Shown here: piece after piece, positions 1 through 7,495 of the stretch | Position numbering within the stretch: the first letter of the stretch is position 1 | How the letters are laid out: each line of letters opens with the position of its first letter | Source of the DNA: JBDRNE01 sp043812935 | Lineage (GTDB): Bacteria > Omnitrophota > Gorgyraeia > Tantalellales > Tantalellaceae | Assembly (NCBI GenBank): GCA_043812935.1 | Contig: JBDRLO010000020.1 | Location: forward strand, 1 to 23,563 | DNA length: 23,563 nucleotides | Direction of reading: 5' to 3' | Notes under the pieces: generated by a model | The model's input: the letters and a program-made list of their open reading frames with translations, nothing else | Told to the model about the DNA's origin: nothing | Database searches by the model: none | Translations under genes and position numbers: made by a program

Positions 1-34
1 GTTATTATCTAACAACTAAATTTGGTGGTAAAAT

Positions 35-322
35 ATGGAAAAAGGAAGATCATATACAAGCTTATTTATCATTGTTCCTGAAAAGCAGGACGAACTAGGC
101 GAAGTAAAAAACAGTATAAACGCGGTTATCGGCGAAAATACAGGTAAAATCGTAAAAGAAAACATGATAGGCAAACGAAGATTAGCTTATCCAATTAAAA
201 AGAAAAATGAAGGTGTTTATTACGAAGTTACTTTTACCGCATTACCGGAAAGCGTAACAAAAATGCGCAGGCTATTTCAAATAAATACTGATATATTACG
301 GACATTGATAGATAAAAGCTAA
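35..322 (+). CDS. rpsF: 30S ribosomal protein S6
   Basis: S6 is a small-subunit ribosomal protein that binds 16S rRNA as a heterodimer with S18, whose gene lies two genes downstream. The 95 residues match the usual S6 length and show the family pattern: an N-terminal beta strand (SLFIIVPE), the conserved block GKRRLAYPIKKKNEG in the middle, and a C-terminal strand ending near NTDILRTLI. A GGTGG Shine-Dalgarno-like sequence sits a few bases before the ATG. It is first in an rpsF-ssb-rpsR-rplI-dnaB operon. Only 34 bases precede it, so its promoter cannot be judged. Identification is secure. Confidence 0.95.
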   Translation: MEKGRSYTSLFIIVPEKQDELGEVKNSINAVIGENTGKIVKENMIGKRRLAYPIKKKNEGVYYEVTFTALPESVTKMRRLFQINTDILRTLIDKS

Positions 323-419
323 TAAATAGTATTCAGGGTGGTAACCGTGAAAATGGAAACAGCCCGAAGTTTTTCTATTTTGCTGTGTAGTGTAAAAATC
401 AAAACAACATGGAGGAGAC

Positions 420-893
420 ATGGCGGCCAGCATGAACAAAGTTTTTTTAATGGGAAATTTAACAAGAGATCCGGAATTAAGGTACGTTCCCAGCGGGTCA
501 GCAGTAGCGAATTTTTCAGTGGCAGTTAACCGGGTATATAAAGATAGTGCCGGCGAAAGAAAAGAAGATACTTCTTTTATTCGTGTTGTTGTGTGGGGGA
601 AAATGGCTGAAATTTGCGGTGAATATTTAACAAAAGGCCGTCCGGTTTTAGTTGAAGGCCGGTTAAAGTCCCGTACTTGGGAGGGGCAGGACGGACAGAA
701 AAGAAGCGCGCTTGATGTTGTGGCATCAAACGTGCAGTTTTTGGGTGCCCGAGACAAAAACCAGCAGACAAGAGAAAGCGTTCCCGGCAGAGATATGAAT
801 AGGCCCGGGAATGATAATTATCAAGCAGAAGGATATAATGAAATTGATTCAATAGACATGGATGCGGGATCAGAAGGCCCGATTCCTTTTTAA
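420..893 (+). CDS. ssb: Single-stranded DNA-binding protein
   Basis: SSB coats single-stranded DNA in replication, repair and recombination and recruits partners through its acidic C-terminal tip. The first ~110 residues are the OB-fold, recognisable from NKVFLMGNLTRDPELRY and later FIRVVVWGKMAE. A flexible tail follows and ends in an acidic stretch and GPIPF, a variant of the usual DDDIPF tip. The start at 420 follows GGAGGAG at 411-417 by a short spacing. An ATG at 432 (MNKVF) fits the family N-terminus equally well but lies rather far from that site. The gene is in the ribosomal operon between rpsF and rpsR, its usual place. Confidence 0.95.
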   Translation: MAASMNKVFLMGNLTRDPELRYVPSGSAVANFSVAVNRVYKDSAGERKEDTSFIRVVVWGKMAEICGEYLTKGRPVLVEGRLKSRTWEGQDGQKRSALDVVASNVQFLGARDKNQQTRESVPGRDMNRPGNDNYQAEGYNEIDSIDMDAGSEGPIPF

Positions 894-918
894 TGAAAAT
901 AACAAGAGAGCGATAGGT

Positions 919-1200
919 ATGGCAAAAAAGAAAATTATTAAAAAAAGCAGAAAAATATTTAAAAAGAAACCTTGCAGGTTGTGCCGGGACAAAATGGAAT
1001 CAGTTGATTATAAAAATGTTGATTTCTTAAACAAATTTATATCAGACAGAGGAAGAATTATAACATCGCGCATTACGGGTAATTGCGCTAAACATCAAAG
1101 AATGGTTGCGAATGCTATTAAAAAAGCCCGGTTAGCGGCTTTTTTACCTTTTGTAAAAATTAAAGAGGGATTAGCCCGCAGAAGGCCGAGGAGAGCGTAA
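919..1200 (+). CDS. rpsR: 30S ribosomal protein S18
   Basis: S18 is the 16S rRNA-binding partner of S6 in the small-subunit platform. The start at 919 is chosen because AAGAGAG lies about 8 bases upstream and the lysine-rich N-terminus (MAKKKIIKKSRK) fits the family. The upstream in-frame extension would overlap ssb and has no counterpart. The protein has 93 residues. Cysteines 19 and 22 (PCRLC) with Cys56 and His59 (NCAKH) form a possible CxxC...CxxH zinc site, as in zinc-binding S18 paralogues. Its TAA shares its last A with the ATG of rplI (TAATG), implying translational coupling. Confidence 0.95.
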   Translation: MAKKKIIKKSRKIFKKKPCRLCRDKMESVDYKNVDFLNKFISDRGRIITSRITGNCAKHQRMVANAIKKARLAAFLPFVKIKEGLARRRPRRA

Positions 1201-1415
1201 TGAAGGTTATTTTATTAAAAGATATTGATAAATTGGGCGTTATAGGTGACGAATTAATGGTGAAAGACGGTTACGCGCGTAATTATTTGATCCCTAATAA
1301 ACTAGTAATAGAATCAAACAAAGGCGCAGTACGAATATTAGAACAAAAAAGGAAAGAACGTGAAAGAAGAGAGAAAAAAATAAAAGAAGACTGTCTTTCT
1401 AGGCTGAAAAGATGA
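1200..1415 (+). CDS. rplI: 50S ribosomal protein L9, N-terminal part (gene split by frameshift)
   Basis: L9 has an N-terminal 23S rRNA-binding domain and a C-terminal domain joined by a long helix. This frame supplies the N-domain (MKVILLKDIDKLGVIGD, then VKDGYARNYLIPNKL) and the charged connecting helix (QKRKERERREKKIKE), then stops after 71 residues; the family has about 148. The remainder is in the -1 frame, starting at an ATG that overlaps this stop as ATGA. GAGGAG at 1188-1193 is a good ribosome-binding site. Adding one A to the AAAA run at 1407-1410 would give a continuous 148-residue L9. The break is either a sequencing error, a real mutation, or a split gene read by stop-start coupling. 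Confidence 0.9.
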   Translation: MKVILLKDIDKLGVIGDELMVKDGYARNYLIPNKLVIESNKGAVRILEQKRKERERREKKIKEDCLSRLKR

Positions 1416-1642
1416 AAGGACTTTCCTGCACGGTTTCTATGGAAGCGGGAGAGAATGATAAACTTTTTGGAGCCGTAACGGCAGAAATGATTGCGAACGT
1501 TCTTCTGGACGAAGGAATAGATGTGGATAAGAGAAAAATTCTTATCGAAGAACCAATAAAAGCTTTGGGTGTTTATAATGTGAAAATCCGATTGCATCCG
1601 GAAGTTAATAGCCAAGTTCGGATTTGGATTGTTAAGAAATAA
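1412..1642 (+). CDS. rplI: 50S ribosomal protein L9, C-terminal part
   Basis: This frame encodes the C-terminal domain of L9, beginning MKGLSCTVSMEAGENDKLFG and including the family hallmarks KLFGAVTAEMI, VDKRKILIEEPIK and LHPEVN. Its ATG overlaps the stop of the N-terminal fragment (ATGA at 1412-1415). The break falls where the connecting helix meets the C-domain, so two separate polypeptides would each be a recognisable structural unit. Only a weak TAGG at 1400-1403 could act as its own Shine-Dalgarno. Nothing is missing between the two halves: together they account for a whole L9. Confidence 0.85.
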   Translation: MKGLSCTVSMEAGENDKLFGAVTAEMIANVLLDEGIDVDKRKILIEEPIKALGVYNVKIRLHPEVNSQVRIWIVKK

Positions 1643-1665
1643 AAGTTCCTACCTGAAAAGTTTAT

Positions 1666-3024
1666 ATGATTCCGAAAACGCTTATCGACAAAGTACCGCC
1701 GCAGAATATTGAGGCAGAAATTGCAGTGCTGGGATCCATGCTGATAGATCGAGAAGCTATCTCCCGGGCTGTAGAGCAATTGGAACAGGAAGCTTTTTAT
1801 TCAGAAAGCCATCGAAAGATATATCAGGCGATAATAAAGCTTTATGATGAAAATGACCCTGTTGATATTGTAACGCTTACCGAAGAACTAAAAAAAAGAA
1901 ACAGTATTGACGAAATCGGCGGTCCTGTTTATATCTCAGAAATTACCAATAGTATCCCAACTTCCGCTAATATTGATTATTACACAAAGATTGTAAGAGA
2001 AAAATATCTGCTCAGACGTTTAATTGAAACCGCGACGAAAATTGTATCTGAAGGATTTGAACCTGGCGGTAACGTTGATGAACTGTTAGATCGGGCGGAA
2101 AAGCTAATATTTGATATAACATCAACGCATAAACGGGAAATGAACCTTTCCGGGATGCGGGAGATAGTGAAAGAAAGCATAGAAACTATTGACCGTCTTT
2201 ATCAGAGAAAAGAAAATATTACGGGAATCGCGACAGGCTTTCATGATTTAGATGTAATGACCGCAGGGCTTCAACGGTCTGATTTGCTTGTGCTTGCAGG
2301 AAGGCCAAGTATGGGAAAAAGCGCTTTGGCCATATCTATTCTTGAATACGCGGGTGTTGTTGAAAGCGTGCCATGCGCATATTTTAGTTTAGAAATGTCA
2401 AAAGAGCAGCTTGCCCAAAGAATGCTTTGTTCTATAGCCGGGGTGAACGCGCATAAAGTAAGAACCGGGTTTTTTTCGCAAACAGATTGGCCTAAACTTG
2501 TGACTGCGGCAGGCAAACTTTCAGAAGCTCCGATTTTTATTGATGATACCCCGGGAATATCAGCGTTGGAGCTGCGGGCTAAATCAAGACGCCTTAAGGC
2601 GAAACATGACATTCAGCTTATAATAGTTGACTATTTACAGCTTATGCGTGGCGGGCATAGAATAGAAAACCGTCAGCAGGAAATATCGGAAATATCTCGC
2701 TCAATGAAAGCGTTAGCCAGGGAGTTGGATGTGCCTATTATCGCGATTAGCCAGCTTTCGCGGGCAGTTGAACAAAGGGCTGATCACAGGCCTCAGCTTT
2801 CGGATCTCAGGGAATCGGGAGCAATAGAACAGGACGCGGATTTGGTTATGCTGCTTCTTCGGGAAGAGTATTACAACCCTACTGATGAAAATAAAGGCAT
2901 AGCTGAGATTATTGTTGCCAAACAAAGGCATGGTCCTGTCGGAAACGTTAAAATCGCATTTCTCCCGGAATTTACAAAGTTTAGTAATTTGTCCAGGATA
3001 GCAAAAGAGGAAGAAGGTTTTTAA
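1666..3024 (+). CDS. dnaB: Replicative DNA helicase DnaB
   Basis: DnaB is the hexameric 5'-3' helicase that unwinds DNA at the replication fork and binds the primase. The 452 residues have the family layout: N-terminal helical domain (about 8-110), linker, then a RecA-like ATPase domain. Walker A is GRPSMGKS at 212-219, Walker B is LIIVDYLQLM at 318-327, and KQRHGPVG at 419-426 carries the arginine finger. No intein interrupts the motor. It closes the ribosomal operon and its TAA overlaps the bamA start as TAATG, so replication and outer-membrane genes are coupled in translation here. The ribosome-binding site is weak. Confidence 0.97.
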   Translation: MIPKTLIDKVPPQNIEAEIAVLGSMLIDREAISRAVEQLEQEAFYSESHRKIYQAIIKLYDENDPVDIVTLTEELKKRNSIDEIGGPVYISEITNSIPTSANIDYYTKIVREKYLLRRLIETATKIVSEGFEPGGNVDELLDRAEKLIFDITSTHKREMNLSGMREIVKESIETIDRLYQRKENITGIATGFHDLDVMTAGLQRSDLLVLAGRPSMGKSALAISILEYAGVVESVPCAYFSLEMSKEQLAQRMLCSIAGVNAHKVRTGFFSQTDWPKLVTAAGKLSEAPIFIDDTPGISALELRAKSRRLKAKHDIQLIIVDYLQLMRGGHRIENRQQEISEISRSMKALARELDVPIIAISQLSRAVEQRADHRPQLSDLRESGAIEQDADLVMLLLREEYYNPTDENKGIAEIIVAKQRHGPVGNVKIAFLPEFTKFSNLSRIAKEEEGF

Positions 3025-5342
3025 TGAAACGAAAACTATTTTTATTGGGTTTGATTCTATTGGTTGGGGGTATGAGTTTTAATTCTTTTGCTTGGAGTCA
3101 AGATGAACAAGCAAAAATAGTACGAGTTGTAAATATCCAGATAAAAGGCAATAACGCAATCAGCACAGCGACTATTCTGAACAAAATAAAAATGCGCAAA
3201 GGCGATATTTTTGAAAAAAGCGCGCTTAACAACGAATTAAAACGGTTGTATGCTATGGGGTATTTTTCAGATGTATTCGTTGAAACGGAAGAAAAACCCG
3301 AAGGAATAATCGTTGTTTTTTCTGTAATTGAAAAACCCATTATTGCTGACATAGAATTTAAAGGGAATTCTCGTATAAACAAATTAAAATTAGAGAAAAA
3401 ACTTGTTGTTAAAAAAGGCACATTATTGGATTATCATCTTCTTTCCCAGGATGTATCGGAAATAAAGAATTTCTATATGGAAGAAGGGTATAGCAGAGTT
3501 AAAGTTGATTATAAAATCGAATCAGGCGAGGACAAAAGCAAGGTTACAGTTGTTTTTCTGATAGATGAAGGATATGCCCTGAAAATTAAGACTATAACGT
3601 TTGAAGGGAATGAGCATATCCCGGCTAATGAATTGAAAAGATACATGGCGACTAAACCGGTATTCTTCTTTTTCCAAAAAGGAGCTTTTGACGAAGATGA
3701 ATTTCAGGCGGATTTAGACAGAATTAGCGCGGCATATCGGAGTAAAGGGTTTTTGGATGCGAAAATGTCCAGCAGAGCAGATTATTCAGAAGACAAAAAA
3801 GAAGTTAATCTGATAGTTGTAGTTGAAGAAGGAAAAGAATACCTTATAGGCGAAATCAAAATAAAAGGTGAGTTGTTTTTTCCAGAAGAAGACGTTTGGA
3901 AAAGGATAAATATAAAAACGGGAGATGCTTTTGATTATGCGAAAATAAAAGAAGACGTGGAATCAATAAGAACGTTTTATTATGATAAAGGGTATATGAA
4001 CGCGGAAATAAATTTGTATCATGCATATAACGCCGGCAAAGATAAAATGGATTTAGTGTTTGATATTAAAGCAAATGATGAAACGTATGTGGGGAAGGTA
4101 AATATTATAGGAAATACGAAAACAAGAGATAAAGTTATCCGCAGAGAGGTCAGAGCGTATCCTGGAGAGAAATATAACGGAGAACAACTGAGGTTAAGCA
4201 AAGAACGTATTTATAACCTTGGATTTTTTGAAGACGTTTATTTAGAAACGGTTCCGACTAAAGAGGCTAACGTAAAAAATCTTAATGTTACCGTAAAAGA
4301 AACTAAAACGGGAGATTTTTCTTTTGGCGGCGGTTACAGTTCGGTTGATGCTTTTATCGGGTTTGTTCAGGTAAAACAAAGAAATTTTGATATTTTAAAT
4401 TTTCCTACTTTTACAGGCAGCGGACAGGATCTTACAATCAGAGCTGAAGCGGGAAGCGCTAAGACGAATTACTATGTCAGCTGGACAGATCCATGGATAT
4501 TTGATTATCCATATCTGTTTGGATTTGATCTTTATAGAGAAGAACACAGAAGGTATGGTATGTCAGGATACGATTATGGTGAAAGGCGTACCGGAAGTTC
4601 TTTGAGACTAGGCAAAGATATAACGGATTATTTGAGTACGGGACTTATTTATAACCTTGAAGAAGTAAAGATAAGCGATTTACCGGACGATGTCAGTAAT
4701 GACCTAAAAGACGAACGGGGAGAAAATATGTTGAGCCGTATCACCTGGAAACTAAAGTATGATACGAGAGATAATAAGTTTTCTCCTTCAAAAGGTATAT
4801 TAACAGGCGGATTTGTCGAAAACGCGGGCGGGTTTATCGGCGGATCCAGAGATTTTGTAAAGTGTTACGCTTACACAAGTTTTTATCATAGTTTAATAAA
4901 GGATATTGTTTTGGAACTTGCCGGTCGAGGTGGTGTTGTACAAAACTATGCTAATACGGAAAAAGTTCCAATTTATGAAAGGTTTTATGCCGGGGGCGCT
5001 ACTACAATACGCGGTTATAAAGAAAGAGGCGTCGGGCCCCGGGATTCTTTTGATAAAAATATAGTTGTTGGCGGTAAAGCGCTTCTTTTAGGCAATGCTG
5101 AAGTTACGTTTCCAATATTCAAGAGACTAATAAAAGGGGCTGTTTTCTATGATGTTGGAAGCGTTTCAAACCAGTTCAGCGAAATGTTTAAAGATACGCA
5201 GTATAAACAAGGCGTGGGTGTAGGCGTTAGAGTAAAAACTCCTATAGGGCCGGTAAAATTGGATTATGGGTATCCTCTTAATGAGAACGAAGGTGACAAA
5301 AAAGAAGGCCAGTTTTATTTTAGCGTAAGCCACGGGTTTTAG
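3024..5342 (+). CDS. bamA: Outer membrane protein assembly factor BamA
   Basis: BamA is the Omp85 protein that folds beta-barrel proteins into the outer membrane. The 772 residues begin with a signal peptide (hydrophobic LFLLGLILLVGG, cleavage probably near residues 23-25). Five POTRA repeats follow, at roughly 33-100, 106-185, 190-275, 277-355 and 357-427. Several are marked by an IKGN, FKGN, FEGN or IIGN turn. A C-terminal barrel starts at about 432, carries the conserved lid-lock motif in TIRGYKERGVGP, and ends in a terminal Phe (SVSHGF), the usual barrel signal. It is translationally coupled to dnaB and precedes the periplasmic chaperone gene, a common bamA-skp order. Confidence 0.97.
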   Translation: MKRKLFLLGLILLVGGMSFNSFAWSQDEQAKIVRVVNIQIKGNNAISTATILNKIKMRKGDIFEKSALNNELKRLYAMGYFSDVFVETEEKPEGIIVVFSVIEKPIIADIEFKGNSRINKLKLEKKLVVKKGTLLDYHLLSQDVSEIKNFYMEEGYSRVKVDYKIESGEDKSKVTVVFLIDEGYALKIKTITFEGNEHIPANELKRYMATKPVFFFFQKGAFDEDEFQADLDRISAAYRSKGFLDAKMSSRADYSEDKKEVNLIVVVEEGKEYLIGEIKIKGELFFPEEDVWKRINIKTGDAFDYAKIKEDVESIRTFYYDKGYMNAEINLYHAYNAGKDKMDLVFDIKANDETYVGKVNIIGNTKTRDKVIRREVRAYPGEKYNGEQLRLSKERIYNLGFFEDVYLETVPTKEANVKNLNVTVKETKTGDFSFGGGYSSVDAFIGFVQVKQRNFDILNFPTFTGSGQDLTIRAEAGSAKTNYYVSWTDPWIFDYPYLFGFDLYREEHRRYGMSGYDYGERRTGSSLRLGKDITDYLSTGLIYNLEEVKISDLPDDVSNDLKDERGENMLSRITWKLKYDTRDNKFSPSKGILTGGFVENAGGFIGGSRDFVKCYAYTSFYHSLIKDIVLELAGRGGVVQNYANTEKVPIYERFYAGGATTIRGYKERGVGPRDSFDKNIVVGGKALLLGNAEVTFPIFKRLIKGAVFYDVGSVSNQFSEMFKDTQYKQGVGVGVRVKTPIGPVKLDYGYPLNENEGDKKEGQFYFSVSHGF

Positions 5343-5402
5343 AATTATATATGAATGTATGTTGTGCGAATGAAAACGAATTCAATTGAAGAGGAGAAAA
5401 TC

Positions 5403-5920
5403 ATGATAAGATTGGGCAGAAAAGCGGGATTAAGTTTGTTGACAATTTTTATATTATTTTCATTTACGGCCATGCCTGGTTATTCCCAGACTGGAAAAGT
5501 AGGGTTTGTTGATTTAAGAAAAGCGTTCTACGAATATGATAAAACGAAGAAGATGGAAAGTAACCTTAGCGATTTAACCGAAGATACTCAAGCTAAACGG
5601 GAAGAAATGGTAGAAACGATTACCAAATTGAGAGAAGAATCAGAACTTCTAACCGGCGGCGCAAAAGAGAAAAAAGAAGTTGAGATCGATAGGCAATTGG
5701 CAGAGCTTCAGGAGTTTGATCGGAAAGCCAGACAGGAAATTCTGAACAAAAAAAACGATATGTTTAAAGAAGTAGTCGAAGATATACAAAAAGTTGTTGA
5801 AGATCTTGGAAAAAAGGCGAGTATGAATACATTTTTGATTCCCGTAACATTATGTACGCGGATGATAAATTTGAACTCACGGAAACAGTAATAGATAAAC
5901 TAAACAAAAAGAAAAAATAA
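5403..5920 (+). CDS. Periplasmic chaperone Skp/OmpH family (C-terminus in -1 frame)
   Basis: This OmpH/Skp-like protein probably holds unfolded outer-membrane proteins in the periplasm for BamA. The start at 5403 follows GAGGAG by six bases; the open frame extends upstream to 5355 without a site. A signal peptide ends near PGYSQ. The mature part begins KVGFVDLRKAFYEYDK, and the middle is a long coiled coil. In the annotated frame the end is a non-family tail stopping at 5891. From about 5813 the -1 frame instead reads GEYEYIFDSRN, then a lysine-rich end at the TAA 5918-5920, which matches the family. The switch point is an in-frame A AAA AAG heptamer. One missing A, or real -1 frameshifting, would explain it. 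Confidence 0.85.
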
Positions 5921-5948
5921 TAAAACAAAATCAATGTTTTCATAACAA

Positions 5949-5990
5949 CTATAAAGACCAACATTCTTTATTGAATATTGGTCTTTATAG
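5949..5990 (+). terminator. Hairpin between ompH and lpxC, possible terminator
   Basis: A 13-base arm (CTATAAAGACCAA, 5949-5961) pairs perfectly with 5978-5990. An inner ATTC/GAAT stem follows after one mismatch, with a TTTATT loop. There is no long T tract beyond the stem, so intrinsic termination may be weak. Lying between two convergently useful units (the bamA-ompH end and the lpxC start), it could also stabilise RNA ends. Confidence 0.55.
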
Positions 5991-6014
5991 TGTATAAATA
6001 AAAGAGAGATATGC

Positions 6015-6851
6015 ATGAAAAAGACTATTGCCAAAGAAATATCATTTTTCGGCAAAGCGCTTCAAACCGGAGTGGAAACGCATGTTACATGCAAACCCGC
6101 GAATAAAAATGCCGGGATAGTTTTCAAAAGAACAGATTTGGAAAATAGTCCGGAACTTTGTCTTTCAAACTCTCTTTTTTCATCAGGCGACAGAAGAAGC
6201 ACAGTCTCTTTAGGCGCTGCCAGTATACAGACAATAGAACATTTTCTGGCGGCGTTATGGGCTTTGGAAATTGACAATATTATGGTTGAAATTGATGGTG
6301 CGGAACTTCCCGGATTAGACGGAAGCGCGATAGAATTTATAAAATTATTAAAAACTGCAGGGATCCAGGAACAAGACGCGGTAAGAGAAGTTATAAAAAT
6401 TACGGAAAAGGAAGAAATAAAAGATGGGGATGTTTCTTTGTCTATTTTTCCGGATGATACTGTAAGCGTTTCTTATTATATAGATTATGGCATAAAGTCC
6501 ATAAAAGAGGAAACTTTTAAAATAGAATTAACCGGAAAACTCTTTGAATCGGAAATAGCCGGCGCGCGGACCTTTTGTTTAAAAGAAGAAGCGGAAGCTC
6601 TTTTAAAAGCCGGGTTGGGACAGGGAGCGAATTTTGAAAACACTTTAGTTATGGATGAGAATGGTCCGGTACAAACTAAGTTGAGATTTGAAAATGAACC
6701 CGTACGCCATAAAATTCTTGATTTGGTGGGAGATTTTTATATGCTGGGGAAGCCGATTATAGGACGAATTGTAGCAAGAAAATCCGGACATAAAACAAAT
6801 GCCGCAATGTTAAATAAGATATATCAAAAATATGTGTGTAAGGATAATTGA
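6015..6851 (+). CDS. lpxC: UDP-3-O-acyl-N-acetylglucosamine deacetylase LpxC
   Basis: LpxC is the zinc-dependent deacetylase that commits UDP-acyl-GlcNAc to lipid A synthesis. The 278 residues hold the metal and catalytic set: TIEH with Glu75 and His76, RHKILD with His232 and Asp236, and a later His259 in KSGHKTN. GLGQGANFEN marks the substrate loop region. AGAGAG at 6003-6008 supports the start at 6015. It is a stand-alone enzyme rather than the LpxC-FabZ fusion seen in some phyla, although fabZ follows after 15 bases. lpxD, which often sits between skp and lpxC or fabZ, is absent. Confidence 0.96.
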   Translation: MKKTIAKEISFFGKALQTGVETHVTCKPANKNAGIVFKRTDLENSPELCLSNSLFSSGDRRSTVSLGAASIQTIEHFLAALWALEIDNIMVEIDGAELPGLDGSAIEFIKLLKTAGIQEQDAVREVIKITEKEEIKDGDVSLSIFPDDTVSVSYYIDYGIKSIKEETFKIELTGKLFESEIAGARTFCLKEEAEALLKAGLGQGANFENTLVMDENGPVQTKLRFENEPVRHKILDLVGDFYMLGKPIIGRIVARKSGHKTNAAMLNKIYQKYVCKDN

Positions 6852-6866
6852 CAAAAAGGAGATTGT

Positions 6867-7313
6867 ATGGAAAACAAAACACTGAATATTAAAGAGATTA
6901 TGAAAAAGATTCCGCATAGGTATCCGTTTCTTTTGGTAGATAAAGTAATAGATTATAAAGAAGCAGAATGGATAAAAGCTATTAAAAATGTAACAATGAA
7001 TGAACTTTTTTTTCAGGGACATTTTCCGGAAGAACCGATTATGCCCGGTGTTCTTATGATTGAAGCTCTCGCTCAAACGGGTGGTATTCTTGCCCTGATG
7101 AAAGAATCAGCAAAAGACAAATTAGCATTTTTTATGACCATAAACAATGCCAAATTTCGCAAACCTGTAGTTCCCGGAGATCAGTTGCTTTTATCAGTTT
7201 CAATTACGAAAGTGGCGAGAGGAAACATTCTTCAAACACATGGAGAAGTTAGCGTAGAGGGAAAAGTTGTATGTGAGGCAGACCTCATGTTTAGTATTGT
7301 TGATAAAGCGTGA
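6867..7313 (+). CDS. fabZ: 3-hydroxyacyl-[acyl-carrier-protein] dehydratase FabZ
   Basis: FabZ removes water from 3-hydroxyacyl-ACP in fatty acid elongation. It competes with the lipid A acyltransferases for the same substrate, which explains its usual place in lpx operons. The 148-residue hot-dog-fold protein shows IPHRYPFLLVDKV, then GHFPEEPIMPG with catalytic His52, and the partner acid Glu66 in MIEALAQTGG. A GGAG site lies just upstream. The gene is complete and close behind lpxC. Confidence 0.96.
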   Translation: MENKTLNIKEIMKKIPHRYPFLLVDKVIDYKEAEWIKAIKNVTMNELFFQGHFPEEPIMPGVLMIEALAQTGGILALMKESAKDKLAFFMTINNAKFRKPVVPGDQLLLSVSITKVARGNILQTHGEVSVEGKVVCEADLMFSIVDKA

Positions 7314-7322
7314 ATGGTAAAT

Positions 7323-7391
7323 GATATCTGGTTGATAGAAATGTTGTAGGGGAGGGCCTTGTACCCTCCCGTAATAGAATAATGAATGGTT
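7323..7391. repeat. 69-bp palindromic intergenic repeat, copy 1
   Basis: This stretch is identical to 7418-7486, 95 bases further on. It contains an inverted repeat, GGGAGGG (7350-7356), a 7-base loop and CCCTCCC (7364-7370), and ends in the phrase AATGAATGGTT. It looks like a dispersed REP-like or miniature element rather than coding sequence. Confidence 0.85.
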
Positions 7392-7417
7392 AAGCGTGAG
7401 TGGTGAATGGTTGAATG

Positions 7418-7486
7418 GATATCTGGTTGATAGAAATGTTGTAGGGGAGGGCCTTGTACCCTCCCGTAATAGAATAATGAATGGTT
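7418..7486. repeat. 69-bp palindromic intergenic repeat, copy 2
   Basis: This is an exact copy of 7323-7391, with its hairpin at 7445-7465. The 26 bases between the copies are made of variants of the GTGAATGGTTGAATGG phrase found at the repeat ends. The copy ends just before lpxI, so the hairpin is probably in the lpxI leader. Confidence 0.85.
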
Positions 7487-7495
7487 GATGGGGAT

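Noticed and set aside
335..349. AGGGTGGTAACCGTG resembling the T-box antiterminator motif
   Set aside because: It has an extra base relative to the T-box motif, lies between rpsF and ssb rather than before an amino-acid gene, and no specifier stem or terminator is visible.
338..529. Small open frame between rpsF and ssb
   Set aside because: It begins with GTG, overlaps ssb out of frame and has no family resemblance.
296..757. Minus-strand open frame opposite ssb
   Set aside because: It is a shadow of ssb with no recognisable domain or start signal.
5971..5998. Possible promoter TTGAAT-16-TATAAA before lpxC
   Set aside because: The implied start site would cut into the lpxC ribosome-binding site, and the -35 lies within the hairpin.
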